Shown: positions 1 to 9,115, numbered from the stretch's first letter. The stretch: DNA of 64,000 nt from Alteribacillus bidgolensis (GCF_002886255.1 NZ_KZ614149.1:3593272-3657271), one strand, 5' to 3'. Program-made: numbers and translations. The notes: generated by a model not told the origin, from the letters alone.

Positions 1-1
1 A

Positions 2-961
2 GACACCATTCTTCTTATTAATGATGGTCATAAAAGCGGGCAAGAATCAACAGCAGAATATACCCAGTCAAAAGCAGAAGCCCCTTCTCCAACTGGTGAA
101 GCTGCTGTTTCCAGTCCTGTTGCAACAGTAACACCACCTCGGCGAAAGAGAGTAATCGCTGCACCATACACAAGAAAAATTGCCCGAGATAACGACGTCG
201 ATATTGAACAAATTAAAGGCAGCGGGCCGGCGGGCAGAGTTGTTGAGGATGATGTCTATGCATATATTAGTTTGCAGGAGCATGGTGATGACAGCAATGA
301 TACTTCTGATATTAAAGCGCCGGTGCCAGAATCGGCAGCTATGCGAAGTACAGAAGAAGAGGCCGGTTCTTTCTTTGTCCTGCCTTTTTTCATTTATGTT
401 AACGAAGTAGACATGACCAAGATTTTAGAAATAAAGGATAAATTATATAATCAGTATAATTTGGAAATAACCGTTCAGGCGTTTTTAATAAAAGCTTTGC
501 GAGAAGCTCTCCGCCACTACCAGTCTTTAAATAGTGGAGAAGAAAGATGCCATTTGGGGCTGGTTACAGTTGAGAACGGGATGAGAGTTCCAGTATTGGA
601 AGATGTACAAAACCTGTCTATTTCTCAGATCGATGACACACTAAAAACTGTAACAGAGCAAGCAAAACAAGGGGAAGAGAATCAAGAAGGAAAGATTACC
701 TTTGCTATAAGCAATACAGACCCTGAGAAACCCCCGGTTCGTCTAACACCGATCGGCTATTCAAAAGGAAACATGATGACTTTTCACCGAATAAAAGAAA
801 AGCCGGCCGTTTATCAAAAGGAAATTCATATCCGCCAGCTGATGGACGTTTCGCTTACTTGTGACAGACGTGTAACGACAGGAGCTGAAGCAAGTGCATT
901 CATGAATTATTTCATTCAATTAATAGAAGAACCGAACCTTTTGTTTGTGGAGCTGATATAA
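2..961 (+). CDS. 2-oxoacid dehydrogenase E2 (acyltransferase) subunit, 5' truncated, catalytic motif lost
   Basis: The reading frame is already open at the window edge. The first residues (ILLINDG) look like the end of a lipoyl domain. A low-complexity linker follows, then a peripheral E3-binding domain (RKIARDNDVDIEQIKGSGPA), then a chloramphenicol-acetyltransferase-like domain. In the family this protein carries the lipoyl arm and transfers the acyl group to CoA in a large cytoplasmic complex. The C-terminal active-site motif, normally DHRxxDG, reads CDRRVTTG here (about 865-888), so the catalytic His and Asp are Arg and Thr. The usual ISN-GG and NxPE segments are also poorly kept. It sits directly before an E3 gene, with the stop codon touching the next ATG. 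It is clearly E2-related; whether it is an enzyme or a structural E3-binding subunit is open. Confidence 0.85.
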   Translation, partial: DTILLINDGHKSGQESTAEYTQSKAEAPSPTGEAAVSSPVATVTPPRRKRVIAAPYTRKIARDNDVDIEQIKGSGPAGRVVEDDVYAYISLQEHGDDSNDTSDIKAPVPESAAMRSTEEEAGSFFVLPFFIYVNEVDMTKILEIKDKLYNQYNLEITVQAFLIKALREALRHYQSLNSGEERCHLGLVTVENGMRVPVLEDVQNLSISQIDDTLKTVTEQAKQGEENQEGKITFAISNTDPEKPPVRLTPIGYSKGNMMTFHRIKEKPAVYQKEIHIRQLMDVSLTCDRRVTTGAEASAFMNYFIQLIEEPNLLFVELI

Positions 962-2374
962 ATGGTGGTGGGAGATTTTGCTCACGAAATAGAAGTTGTC
1001 GTTATTGGAGGTGGTCCTGGAGGCTATCATGCGGCTATCCGTGCTGCTCAGCTAGGTAAAGAAGTAGCGATTATTGAACAGAACAAGACAGGTGGAATGT
1101 GTTTAAATGACAGCTGTATACCCTCTAAGCTTTTTACTGAAGCAGCAGGGAGGATACAAAAAGCGAAAGAGATGGAGTTTTTCGGTATTCATGTAAATGG
1201 AGAGCCTTCCATTGACTTGAAAGCACTCCAAGCACGTAAAGAAAAAGTTATAGGTTCTCTTCATCAGGGAGTAGAAGCGTTATTGAAAAAATATAAAATT
1301 CAGCGTATCCAAGGTACTGCTTCTTTTATATCCGATACGGAAATAGGCGTTGAACGACAGGACGCCTTTGATAAATATAAGTTCGAGCAGGCAATTATTG
1401 CTGCAGGAGCATCTTATAAGCTTCCCGAAGAAATACCAGCTAACAACGAGAGAATAATATTTGGTGCTTCCCTATATCGATTAGAAGAAATCCCAAAACA
1501 TCTTATAGTATATGGATCGGATTATATCACGTTAGAAGCAGCATCTGTATTTGCCAGTTTTGGATCTAAAATAACGATTATTCTGGATCAAGAGAAGCGT
1601 GATTTTTCTTTTGACGTAAGTATTAATAAAGAACTTTCTCGTTTGTTGAAAAAGAGAAAAATTAAGGTTTACAAAGAAGCTAAAATCACGGATGTGAATA
1701 CGTTAGAACAAGCGGTTTACGTGACCGTCGTAACTTCTAAAGGGGAAACGGCAATAGAAGCATCGCATCTTTTCACAGCTGGTAAACAGTCAGCTAATAC
1801 AAACATGCTGCAACTAGAAGCATGTGGAGTTGAAAAAACGGAAGATGGGTTTATACCTATAACGAATACGACCCAAACGAGCCAATCACACATATATGCT
1901 GTCGGCGATGTCACAGCATCAGCGTCTCTAGCCGTGGAAGCAATCAAGCAGGGGAAAGTAGCTGGTGAACAGGCAGCAGGAAAAAATAGTGAATGGGAGC
2001 CGGGACTTTGTCCGGTTGTTGTTCATACGGTAAAACCGATTGCAGTTGTTGGTCTGACGGAAGAAGAAGCACTTCAGGAAGGACATGATATTTTAATAAG
2101 TCAATTTCCTCTTCGTGCGAATGGCTATGCAGCCCTGTCCAATGAAACAGAAGGTCTTGTAAAAATAATTAGTGAAAAAGAAACAGAAGTGATCTTAGGA
2201 TATCATGCTATTGGGTATGGGGCAGCACAAATGATAACCGCCGCCGTTCAAGTTCTTGAGATGGGAGGGCGCATGGAAGATGTAACATATCCCTATTATC
2301 CTCACCCAAGTATTAATGAAGCATGGTTAGAAGCAGCAGAAGGACTTCTCGGGAAAGCAGTGCATCAACCTTAG
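962..2374 (+). CDS. lpdA: Dihydrolipoyl dehydrogenase (E3)-like flavoprotein
   Basis: E3 reoxidises the dihydrolipoyl arm of E2 and passes electrons to NAD. The FAD-binding GGGPGG is at residues 16-21 and the redox disulphide motif CLNDSC at 47-52. The second FAD motif (IYAVGDV) and the C-terminal HPSINEA segment, with the catalytic His-Glu pair, are present. The length of 470 aa is normal. An oddity is the NAD-binding Rossmann turn, which reads YGSDYITLEAA instead of the usual GGGYIGLE, so the GxGxxG pattern is lost. The start ATG abuts the E2 stop codon, with GGAG about 10 bases upstream, implying translational coupling. It is a homologue of Lpd; cofactor preference cannot be assumed. Confidence 0.85.
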   Translation: MVVGDFAHEIEVVVIGGGPGGYHAAIRAAQLGKEVAIIEQNKTGGMCLNDSCIPSKLFTEAAGRIQKAKEMEFFGIHVNGEPSIDLKALQARKEKVIGSLHQGVEALLKKYKIQRIQGTASFISDTEIGVERQDAFDKYKFEQAIIAAGASYKLPEEIPANNERIIFGASLYRLEEIPKHLIVYGSDYITLEAASVFASFGSKITIILDQEKRDFSFDVSINKELSRLLKKRKIKVYKEAKITDVNTLEQAVYVTVVTSKGETAIEASHLFTAGKQSANTNMLQLEACGVEKTEDGFIPITNTTQTSQSHIYAVGDVTASASLAVEAIKQGKVAGEQAAGKNSEWEPGLCPVVVHTVKPIAVVGLTEEEALQEGHDILISQFPLRANGYAALSNETEGLVKIISEKETEVILGYHAIGYGAAQMITAAVQVLEMGGRMEDVTYPYYPHPSINEAWLEAAEGLLGKAVHQP

Positions 2375-2389
2375 AAAAGGGGTGGAAAA

Positions 2390-3307
2390 GTGGTTGCAAA
2401 AGGAGAACTTGTAAAAGAAACAATAGAAATAGAAGGAGTAACAAGAAATTATTTATATTATGTTCCTTCCTCCCTTCAAGACGAGGCATTAGTACCGCTG
2501 CTATTCAGTTTTCATGGAGCAGGCAGTGATGCAAACTATCACAGCAGATTAACGAACTTTCATAAGTTAGCAGAATCAGAACAATTTATTGTTATTTATC
2601 CTGAATCAAAACAAATAAAGAATGGGGATCCTCGTTCAAAACAATGGAATGAAGGGAAAGAAGGAAACTTAGCGTATCAAACGGGTTCAAAAGATGTTCA
2701 GTTCATCAAAGAATTGTTACATCAATGGAATATCACGTATAACATTGCTTCTGATCAAGTATATGCAACTGGTTTTTCGAATGGAGCCAGCTTTAGTTTA
2801 AGGCTGGCACTAGAGATGCCAGGCACATTTTCGGCTGTGGGAGCTGTCGCTGGTCCGCTGCCGAAAGTTTATAAGAAGAAGGAGACGGGTGTACTGCCGC
2901 CATTAGTATTTGTGATGGGAAATGAGGACCCAGTTGTGCCATATGCGGAGGAAGACGCAAAAGGGGAAGTATCTTATGAAGTGGACGGATTGTTGGGAGC
3001 GAAGTCTACGGTAGAATGGTGGACCTATCAATCTGCTTCCTCCTGGGAAATAAAAAATGAACGATTATCTCCTATTTCTCTTCATGACTCTACACGTGTG
3101 GAAAGAAGTCTTTACGTAGCAGAAAAGGAGGTTATGACAGCAGTTCTTTACACGGTGAAAGGGGGAGGACATACTTGGCCGGGCGGTCCGAAAGTGCAAG
3201 TTCCAGCGTTCGGTAGGGTGAGCAGACAAATAGATACTAGCAAATTGCTGTGGGACTCGTTTCAATTATTAAATCAACAGAAATCAACTTTATTAGGAGA
3301 CGAATAA
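2390..3307 (+). CDS. Alpha/beta-hydrolase of the PHB depolymerase / feruloyl esterase (LpqC) family
   Basis: This is a predicted esterase of 305 aa. The catalytic triad can be placed: nucleophile Ser in GFSNG near residue 128, Asp in GNEDPVVPY near residue 180, and His in GGGHTWPGG near residue 261. The HTWPGG block is typical of the poly(3-hydroxybutyrate) depolymerase-like esterases. No signal peptide is visible, so it is probably cytoplasmic. The start is GTG with AAAGGGGTGG just upstream, 15 bases after the E3 stop, so it is likely in the same operon. The substrate is unknown; an acyl ester or thioester handled with the dehydrogenase complex is only a guess from position. Confidence 0.75.
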   Translation: MVAKGELVKETIEIEGVTRNYLYYVPSSLQDEALVPLLFSFHGAGSDANYHSRLTNFHKLAESEQFIVIYPESKQIKNGDPRSKQWNEGKEGNLAYQTGSKDVQFIKELLHQWNITYNIASDQVYATGFSNGASFSLRLALEMPGTFSAVGAVAGPLPKVYKKKETGVLPPLVFVMGNEDPVVPYAEEDAKGEVSYEVDGLLGAKSTVEWWTYQSASSWEIKNERLSPISLHDSTRVERSLYVAEKEVMTAVLYTVKGGGHTWPGGPKVQVPAFGRVSRQIDTSKLLWDSFQLLNQQKSTLLGDE

Positions 3308-3369
3308 TGACAGAATGAAGATTTTTTATTTTCATATTCAATTACAATAATTATAATTTTTAAAATATA

Positions 3370-3398
3370 TTGACAAAAACACCGAACGTTGTTATATT
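3370..3398 (+). promoter_or_regulatory. Sigma-A promoter upstream of HMG-CoA lyase
   Basis: A perfect -35 TTGACA (3370-3375), a 17-base spacer and a -10 TATATT (3393-3398) precede the lyase gene. The predicted start point falls just before a TGTATACA palindrome at 3412, so repression by a bound regulator is likely. Confidence 0.7.
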
Positions 3399-3411
3399 TA
3401 GAAGGATTAAG

Positions 3412-3419
3412 TGTATACA
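3412..3419. promoter_or_regulatory. TGTATACA operator, site 1
   Basis: This 8-base perfect palindrome lies 13 bases downstream of the -10 element. The same sequence occurs upstream of dctP (4537), upstream of the GntR gene (14974) and upstream of the CoA-transferase pseudogene (15931). FCD-type GntR repressors are known to bind TNGTATACNA-like palindromes, so the gene at 15023 is the likely regulator. Confidence 0.55.
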
Positions 3420-3640
3420 TTAATTGAATTTTCTGATTATTTTATTGCTCAGTTACTTGTCAGGAGGGATGTCATGTGAAGTAGGACATATTTAATCTGT
3501 TTAATGGAAGGTACATACAACAAGGAATAACAATAAAAGTTAAAACAGGGTCATTACGTCTAGTCAATATACAAAAGAAATAGAAAAATGTGATGGATGC
3601 AAAAAAATATCACAATAACGGACGGAAAGGAGCAAAACAC

Positions 3641-4522
3641 TTGATATTTCCAGAAGAAATAAATGTTCGAGACGTAACGTTAAGAGATGGTTTGCAAAAT
3701 GAAAATTATCATTTGAGTACTGAAAATAAATTACGTTGGCTAGATCGTATTATTAATGCAGGATTTTCTTGTATTGAAGTCACTTCTTTTGTACATCCAA
3801 AATGGGTGCCGGCTCTTCGTGATGCTGATGAACTAGCAAGACAACTCCCGATGTTAGAGGGGGTGGAGTATGAAGCGTTGATTCCTAATCAAAAAGGTCT
3901 TGAGCGATTTATGAATACAGGTATCGGTACCGCTAAATTTTTTCTATCGGCAAGTAATGCTCATAACAAAGCGAACCTTAATAAAACTACGGATGAATCT
4001 TTAAATGCAGTAGGGGATTTAATACAGCAGGCCCGTAAAGACAAGAGAAAAATAGTCGGTGGAATTGCTACAGCATTTACGTGTCCTTATTCCGGAAACG
4101 TACCTTATTCAGAGGTAGAAAGAATTGCAGAACGACTGATTGACAGCGGGGTCGATGAATTGGGACTTGGCGATACAATAGGGACAGCTGCTCCTAAAAG
4201 GGTGTATGAATATTGCAGCAAGTTAGCCGATAAATTTCCTGATGCTCTAATCAGCCTGCACCTGCACGACACCTATGGGTATGGTTTAACAAATGTTTTA
4301 GCAGGCATGCAAGCTGGAGTTAGATTGTATGATGTAGCACAGGCGGGTTTAGGAGGTTGTCCATATGCCCCGGGGTCGCCAGGGAATATTAAAGCAAGCC
4401 AAGTGTTAGAATTTTTGGAACGGCAAGATATCAACTTTGAGATCAAACTAGATGATGTAAAAACGTTTGATAGAGAATTTCCAGAAGTACTATACAAAAA
4501 ACAGAATAAGGTCCAGAGTTAA
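3641..4522 (+). CDS. mvaB: Hydroxymethylglutaryl-CoA lyase family protein
   Basis: The family cleaves HMG-CoA to acetoacetate and acetyl-CoA. Visible marks are RDVTLRDGLQNE near the N-terminus (metal-binding Asp and catalytic Arg), GLGDTIGTA, HLHDTYGYGLTN (metal-binding His pair) and the cysteine-containing signature GLGGCPYAPGSPGN. I chose the TTG start at 3641 because GGAAAGGAG lies 9 bases upstream and the protein then begins like its relatives (MIFPEEINVRDV). A GTG at 3590 in the same frame lacks a good ribosome site. It is a monocistronic-looking gene between a TGTATACA-controlled promoter and the TRAP transporter. It may act in leucine breakdown or on a 3-hydroxy-3-methyl dicarboxylate imported by the neighbouring transporters; citramalyl-CoA lyase activity is a possible alternative. 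Confidence 0.82.
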   Translation: MIFPEEINVRDVTLRDGLQNENYHLSTENKLRWLDRIINAGFSCIEVTSFVHPKWVPALRDADELARQLPMLEGVEYEALIPNQKGLERFMNTGIGTAKFFLSASNAHNKANLNKTTDESLNAVGDLIQQARKDKRKIVGGIATAFTCPYSGNVPYSEVERIAERLIDSGVDELGLGDTIGTAAPKRVYEYCSKLADKFPDALISLHLHDTYGYGLTNVLAGMQAGVRLYDVAQAGLGGCPYAPGSPGNIKASQVLEFLERQDINFEIKLDDVKTFDREFPEVLYKKQNKVQS

Positions 4523-4536
4523 ATTTTGCTCAATTA

Positions 4537-4544
4537 TGTATACA
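4537..4544. promoter_or_regulatory. TGTATACA operator, site 2 (upstream of dctP)
   Basis: The same palindrome as at 3412, 14974 and 15931, here 14 bases after the lyase stop codon and about 140 bases before the dctP start. It suggests GntR control of the TRAP operon. Confidence 0.45.
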
Positions 4545-4598
4545 ATTTCTTAATATTTAGAATAAATAAGATTCAAGTAATATAGTTTAATTCAATCG

Positions 4599-4626
4599 AT
4601 GCCTCTACTTATAGTGATAGGGGCAT
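4599..4626. terminator. Inverted repeat downstream of HMG-CoA lyase
   Basis: ATGCCTCTA (4599-4607) pairs with TAGGGGCAT (4618-4626), with one G-U pair and a 10-base loop. No clear T-run follows on either strand, so it may be a weak terminator or a protein-binding dyad. Confidence 0.35.
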
Positions 4627-4640
4627 AAAAAACAAATATT

Positions 4641-4654
4641 TGTAAGCGTTGCCA
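4641..4654. promoter_or_regulatory. CcpA cre-like box upstream of dctP
   Basis: TGTAAGCGTTGCCA matches the cre consensus TGWAANCGNTNWCA at all but one position. It lies 27 bases before the dctP start, a place where CcpA would repress the transporter when preferred sugars are present. Confidence 0.5.
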
Positions 4655-4680
4655 ATACGGAAACATGAAGAGGTGGGAAA

Positions 4681-5701
4681 ATGAAAAAATATTTAATGGT
4701 GTCCTTAGCTGTTGTTTTTTTACTTGCAGGATGCGGAGAAGAAGAAAGTGCTGGAGGCTCTGATGAAACCACTGGAAAATCTGACGATACGGTACATCTG
4801 ACTTTTGCTACAACAAATGATGATTCAGGAATCACGGCCGCTATGAGAGAACATTTTGATGAACGTATTACTGAATTAAGCGACGGTTCTATTGAAGTAG
4901 AATATTTTATGGGAGGGCAATTAGGAGGCGAAAATGAACAGTTAAGCCAAATGGAAGCTGGAGAAATTGATCTAGGAATGGGGGTGCTGCATGCAGACTC
5001 TTATTATCCCGAGTACAATGCCATTAATGTTCCATTTCTGTTCAAGGACTTCGAAGCTATGCAGAAGTTTATCGATGATGACATGAGACAGCAGATTAAT
5101 GAAAAGGCTATAGAAGAAGGCGGGATACGGACGTTAGGTATGCAAAGCTATGGTGGGCGCTGGGTCACTTCAAATAAACCATTTTCTAATCCTGAAGAAT
5201 TAGAAGGGTTAAAAATAAGAATGCCTGAATTTGAAACATGGGTTCCTGTATTTGAAGAGCTGGGTGCCCTTCCAACCCCAATATCTGCAAGCGAAATTGT
5301 GTCAGCATTGCAAACAGGTACAGTCGATCTCCCAAGAAAATACACTTAATAATATTGTAGGCAGACAGATGTGGGAATATCAGGATTATGCAATTGATGT
5401 AGGTCACATCGAGGCGGTGTATGAGTTTTTAGTAAGTGAAAAAACATGGCAGGAGAATTTAAATGAAAGTCAACAAAATGCTTTAGAGGAAGCTGTTCAA
5501 GACACAGTAGATTATTTAGCAGATATAGTTGACGAAGAAAACAAAGAATTTGTAAAAACAATAGAAGAGGAAGGTATGGAAATAATTGAAGTGGACAAAG
5601 AAGAATTTCGACAAGCTGCTATGCCTGCTACAGATGAAATTGTGGAAACAATGTTAGCCCCAGGGTTAGAGGAAGATATTGAAGAAGCCAACCAAGACTA
5701 A
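4681..5701 (+). pseudogene. dctP: TRAP transporter solute-binding protein DctP, frameshifted
   Basis: The N-terminus is a lipoprotein signal peptide with lipobox LAGC, followed by a very acidic linker. The mature part is a DctP/TAXI-like binding protein (GGQLGGENEQLSQMEAGEID, GMQSYGGRWVTS, LKIRMPEFETW). The frame stops at 5349 after GTVDLPRKYT, while the family continues as GTVDGQENxL. That continuation (QENTLNNIVGRQMWEYQ) is found one base out of phase and runs to 5701. One extra base near 5329-5333 explains it. Together the halves make a full-length protein of about 340 aa. The permease genes downstream are intact. It is either a recent inactivation or a base-call error. A good ribosome site (GAGGTGGG) precedes the ATG. 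Confidence 0.85.
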
Positions 5702-5735
5702 TTATTATTTCAATCTGTTTTGTTTTTCCGTACGC

Positions 5736-5790
5736 TTCTTGGGTTTGTAATAGAGGATAAAAGAGTACAAGCCCAAGAAAGACTCTTTTT
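5736..5790 (+). terminator. Stem-loop between dctP and dctQ with an alternative pairing
   Basis: A 14-bp stem pairs 5736-5749 with 5766-5779 (one G-U pair). A second stem, AAAAGAGT (5759-5766) with ACTCTTTT (5782-5789), uses overlapping bases and runs into five Ts. Such hairpins after binding-protein genes usually lower expression of the permease genes relative to the binding protein. Confidence 0.55.
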
Positions 5791-5826
5791 CCTTTACATA
5801 AACAGATTAAAACAGGGGTTGATAAA

Positions 5827-6345
5827 GTGGTTCGTAAAAATTATAAACGTTTGTACGCAAACGCTAATAAGGCTATTGAACATTTTTCGACTTGGATGTT
5901 AATTGGTTTATTTATAGCAGTTCTTTTACAAGTATTTTTTCGTTATGTATTAAACTCTCCCTTAACATGGACGGAAGAAGCAGCGCGGTATTTAAACATT
6001 TGGATTGTATTATTCGGAACAGCTGTTGCCGTTTGTGAAAGGGATAATTTACGGGTCGATTTAGTCGATATAGCAGTAAAGAAATGGCCGTATAAAGCCC
6101 AGGTTATATTTTATTTCGTTACTACACTGCTTTGTCTGCTAGTTGTGATTAGCTTTATTAAAGGAGGTTATGAAACAACGAAAGATCAATGGACCATTAG
6201 TATGAACGTTCTTCCATTTCCGCAAGGATTGTTATTTTTGGGAATGCTTATAGCAGCTAGTTTTATGTTCTGGTTTTTTCTGCATCAATTAATAGAGCAT
6301 CTTAAAGCATTAATAAAAAGAGATGCAGGGGGAATAGTAAAATGA
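5827..6345 (+). CDS. dctQ: TRAP transporter small permease DctQ
   Basis: This is a 172-aa membrane protein with four predicted helices. The family hallmark lies after helix 1 (QVFFRYVLNSPLTWTEEAARYLNIW). It is the small membrane subunit that associates with DctM and the periplasmic-type binding protein to drive sodium-coupled uptake of a carboxylate. The start is GTG with AGGGG upstream. The last four bases overlap the DctM start (ATGA). The upstream binding protein is frameshifted, so the complex may lack its receptor. Confidence 0.88.
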   Translation: MVRKNYKRLYANANKAIEHFSTWMLIGLFIAVLLQVFFRYVLNSPLTWTEEAARYLNIWIVLFGTAVAVCERDNLRVDLVDIAVKKWPYKAQVIFYFVTTLLCLLVVISFIKGGYETTKDQWTISMNVLPFPQGLLFLGMLIAASFMFWFFLHQLIEHLKALIKRDAGGIVK

Positions 6346-7628
6346 CGATGATCATCATGATAATAACGTTAATCGTTTGTCTTTTGGTAGGTATTCCAGC
6401 AGCATTTTCAATAGGATTATCCACTCTTTTATATTTTGTAATAGAACGAGGATTTTTTAACGTTCCAGATTTAATGGTAGTCAACCGAACGATTTTTGGG
6501 ATGGATTCCTTTGTTTTACTCGCATTACCTCTTTTTATTATAGTAGGAAAAGTCATGAATGAATCAGGTGTAACGAATCGTCTTTTTGATTTCGCCTCGT
6601 CTTTAGTAGGTCATTTCAGGGGAGGCCTGGGACAAGTAAATGTTGCTGCGAGTATGATTTTTTCAGGAATGAGCGGTTCTGCTACAGCCGATGCAGCAGG
6701 GTTGGGAGCTGTTGAGATTAAAGCAATGAAAGATGCTAAATACCCGGCAAGGTTTGCTTGCAGTATTACCGCGGCATCTGCTGTTATGGGTCCAATAATA
6801 CCGCCAAGTGTTGCACTGGTGATGTATGCCATATTTGCAAATGTGTCTTTAAACCAATTATTAATAGCAGGTATCCTTCCAGGGTTATTAATGGGTATCA
6901 TGTTAGCAATATTCGTAGCATATGAAGCAGTGAAAAATAACTACCCTTCTGAAAAAAGGGCCACATTAAAAACGATACTGCTTACTGGTAAGAAATCCAT
7001 TCTTCCTTTACTGACACCAATCATATTAGTAGGCGGCATTTTAAGTGGAATTTTCACAGCCACTGAGGCAGCCGCGATTGGATCACTATATGCTATTATT
7101 CTAGCTACTGTCGTTTATCGAACCATTTCGTTTCGCAAGCTGTATAATATTTTTAAAAGTTCGATGCGAGACAGTGCGGTAGTGATGATATTAATTGCAG
7201 TTTCAAATGTGTTTGCATGGATTCTGATACGGGAGCAAGTTCCTAATTATTTTACCGATTTGGTTGTTGCTATTAGTGAAAACTATTATATAGTAATGGG
7301 ACTTCTTGTTATTTTTTTAAGTTTAATGTCGATGTTTTTATCAACTATTGTGAGTATTTCCATTGCAACTCCAGTAGTGGTTCCTCTAGTACTTGAAGTC
7401 GGCGGGGACCCGCTTCATTTTGGTATTGTTATGGTATTAACCTTGATTATAGGTGAACTCACTCCTCCAGTCGGTATGGTGCTTTTTGCTATTAAAAGAG
7501 TAGGAGATATTGAATTTGTTGAATTAATAAAAGGAGTTGTACCTTATTTAATCGCATTATATTTGGTTGTCATATTAATTATAATCTTTCCGCAGATTGT
7601 GGTATTTTTACCAAACGCGTTCTTATAG
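6342..7628 (+). CDS. dctM: TRAP transporter large permease DctM
   Basis: The protein has 428 aa with about twelve hydrophobic helices. Family blocks include GMDSFVLLALPLFIIVGKVM, FSGMSGSATADAAGLG, VMGPIIPPS and ELTPPVGM. DctM is the channel-forming subunit of tripartite ATP-independent periplasmic transporters and couples uptake to sodium. Its ATG overlaps the dctQ stop. The next gene, malic enzyme, lies 162 bases downstream, which supports a C4-dicarboxylate or similar acid as substrate, but the exact substrate cannot be read from the sequence. Confidence 0.92.
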   Translation: MTMIIMIITLIVCLLVGIPAAFSIGLSTLLYFVIERGFFNVPDLMVVNRTIFGMDSFVLLALPLFIIVGKVMNESGVTNRLFDFASSLVGHFRGGLGQVNVAASMIFSGMSGSATADAAGLGAVEIKAMKDAKYPARFACSITAASAVMGPIIPPSVALVMYAIFANVSLNQLLIAGILPGLLMGIMLAIFVAYEAVKNNYPSEKRATLKTILLTGKKSILPLLTPIILVGGILSGIFTATEAAAIGSLYAIILATVVYRTISFRKLYNIFKSSMRDSAVVMILIAVSNVFAWILIREQVPNYFTDLVVAISENYYIVMGLLVIFLSLMSMFLSTIVSISIATPVVVPLVLEVGGDPLHFGIVMVLTLIIGELTPPVGMVLFAIKRVGDIEFVELIKGVVPYLIALYLVVILIIIFPQIVVFLPNAFL

Positions 7629-7790
7629 CTTTAGGTGACAATGGATTTTTATATCTAATTAAACCTCCATTTTATCAAAAAACTTGTCCTTTCTAATCAA
7701 AAAACATACAAAATTATCTGAATTATGTTAGAATGATTTCTAAGCTTCAGTTCAGAAAATTTAGAAACATAAAGTGGAGGGAGATAGGTT

Positions 7791-9002
7791 ATGTCTATGA
7801 GAGAGAAGGCATTGGCTATGCATAAGGAGAATCCCGGGAAAATCGGGACGTATTCAACAGTAGAGGTGAAAAGTAAAGAAGACTTGGGATTGGCTTACTC
7901 TCCTGGTGTTGCTGAACCTTGTAAGGAAATCGAGGAAGACCTACACCAAGTATACGATTATACGAGCAAAGGCAATCTAGTAGCAGTAGTAAGCAATGGT
8001 TCTGCAGTGTTAGGGCTAGGAAACATAGGTCCAGAAGCTTCGCTGCCTGTTATGGAAGGAAAAGCGATTTTATTTAAGGAATTTGCAGAGATCGATGCAT
8101 TTCCTCTCAGTATTAATAAGAAAGATACAGAAGGATTTGTAGAAACGGTAAAAGCATTGGAACCTACCTTTGGCGGTATCAATTTGGAAGACATAAAAGC
8201 ACCAGATTGCTTTATTATTGAAAACGCTTTACGTGAAGCTCTAAATATTCCCGTTTTTCATGATGATCAGCACGGAACAGCTATCGTAACACTTGCTGGA
8301 TTAATAAATGCATTCAAATTGGTGGATAAAACAGTGATAGACAGCCGCATCGTTATTAACGGAGCAGGTGCAGCGGGTGTAGCGGTAACAAAACTGCTGC
8401 TGTCCCTAGGAGCAACAGATGTAGTGTTATGTGATTCTAAAGGAGCAATTTATGAAGGACGAACAGAAAGAATGAATGATATAAAAACAGAATTATCTCT
8501 TGTCACAAATCGTGAAAAAGTAAAAGGAACACTCGATGAGGTTATGAAAGGAGCAGACGTTGTCATCGGAGTTTCTGCCCCTGACAGCATTACAAAAGAG
8601 ATGGTTCAGTCAATGAATACAGATCCAATTATTTTTGCCATGGCTAATCCTATACCAGAAATTATGCCTGAAGAAGCGAAGGAAGCCGGGGTAAAGGTTA
8701 TTGGGACGGGCCGCTCTGATTTCCCTAATCAAGTGAACAATGTGCTTGCTTTTCCTGGCGTTTTCCGAGGTGCTCTAAACGTTAGAGCCTCTGAAATCAA
8801 TGAAGAAATGAAAATAGCAGCAGCTAACGCCATTGCAAATTTAATTACAGAAGACGAGCTGACTCCAGATTATGTTATTCCTAACCCATTAGATCCTAGG
8901 GTCGTTCAAGCAGTATCAAGTGCTGTTGCAGAAGCGGCTATAGAGACAGGTGTCGCAAAACAACCTGTAAATCAAGAAGTGGTTGAATCTTCTAAAGTAT
9001 AA
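7791..9002 (+). CDS. Malic enzyme (malate oxidoreductase, decarboxylating), short bacterial type
   Basis: It oxidatively decarboxylates malate to pyruvate. The protein has 403 aa, as in the YtsJ/short MaeB-like group without a phosphotransacetylase domain. Visible motifs are the catalytic region LAYSPGVAEPC, SNGSAVLGLGNIG, the metal site FHDDQHGTA and the dinucleotide-binding turn INGAGAAGVAV. The ribosome site GGAGGGAGA lies 7-8 bases before the ATG. It follows the TRAP genes, so it would convert imported C4-acids to pyruvate. NAD versus NADP use cannot be fixed by eye. Confidence 0.9.
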   Translation: MSMREKALAMHKENPGKIGTYSTVEVKSKEDLGLAYSPGVAEPCKEIEEDLHQVYDYTSKGNLVAVVSNGSAVLGLGNIGPEASLPVMEGKAILFKEFAEIDAFPLSINKKDTEGFVETVKALEPTFGGINLEDIKAPDCFIIENALREALNIPVFHDDQHGTAIVTLAGLINAFKLVDKTVIDSRIVINGAGAAGVAVTKLLLSLGATDVVLCDSKGAIYEGRTERMNDIKTELSLVTNREKVKGTLDEVMKGADVVIGVSAPDSITKEMVQSMNTDPIIFAMANPIPEIMPEEAKEAGVKVIGTGRSDFPNQVNNVLAFPGVFRGALNVRASEINEEMKIAAANAIANLITEDELTPDYVIPNPLDPRVVQAVSSAVAEAAIETGVAKQPVNQEVVESSKV

Positions 9003-9115
9003 AGAAACAGAAGGCGCAGTAAGCGAAATGATGGTGCCTTCTTATTTCAACATAGCAATGCCGAATATTTGAATTGGGTTCTCTTTGGTGATAGAATACT
9101 AATGTCATTATGCTA

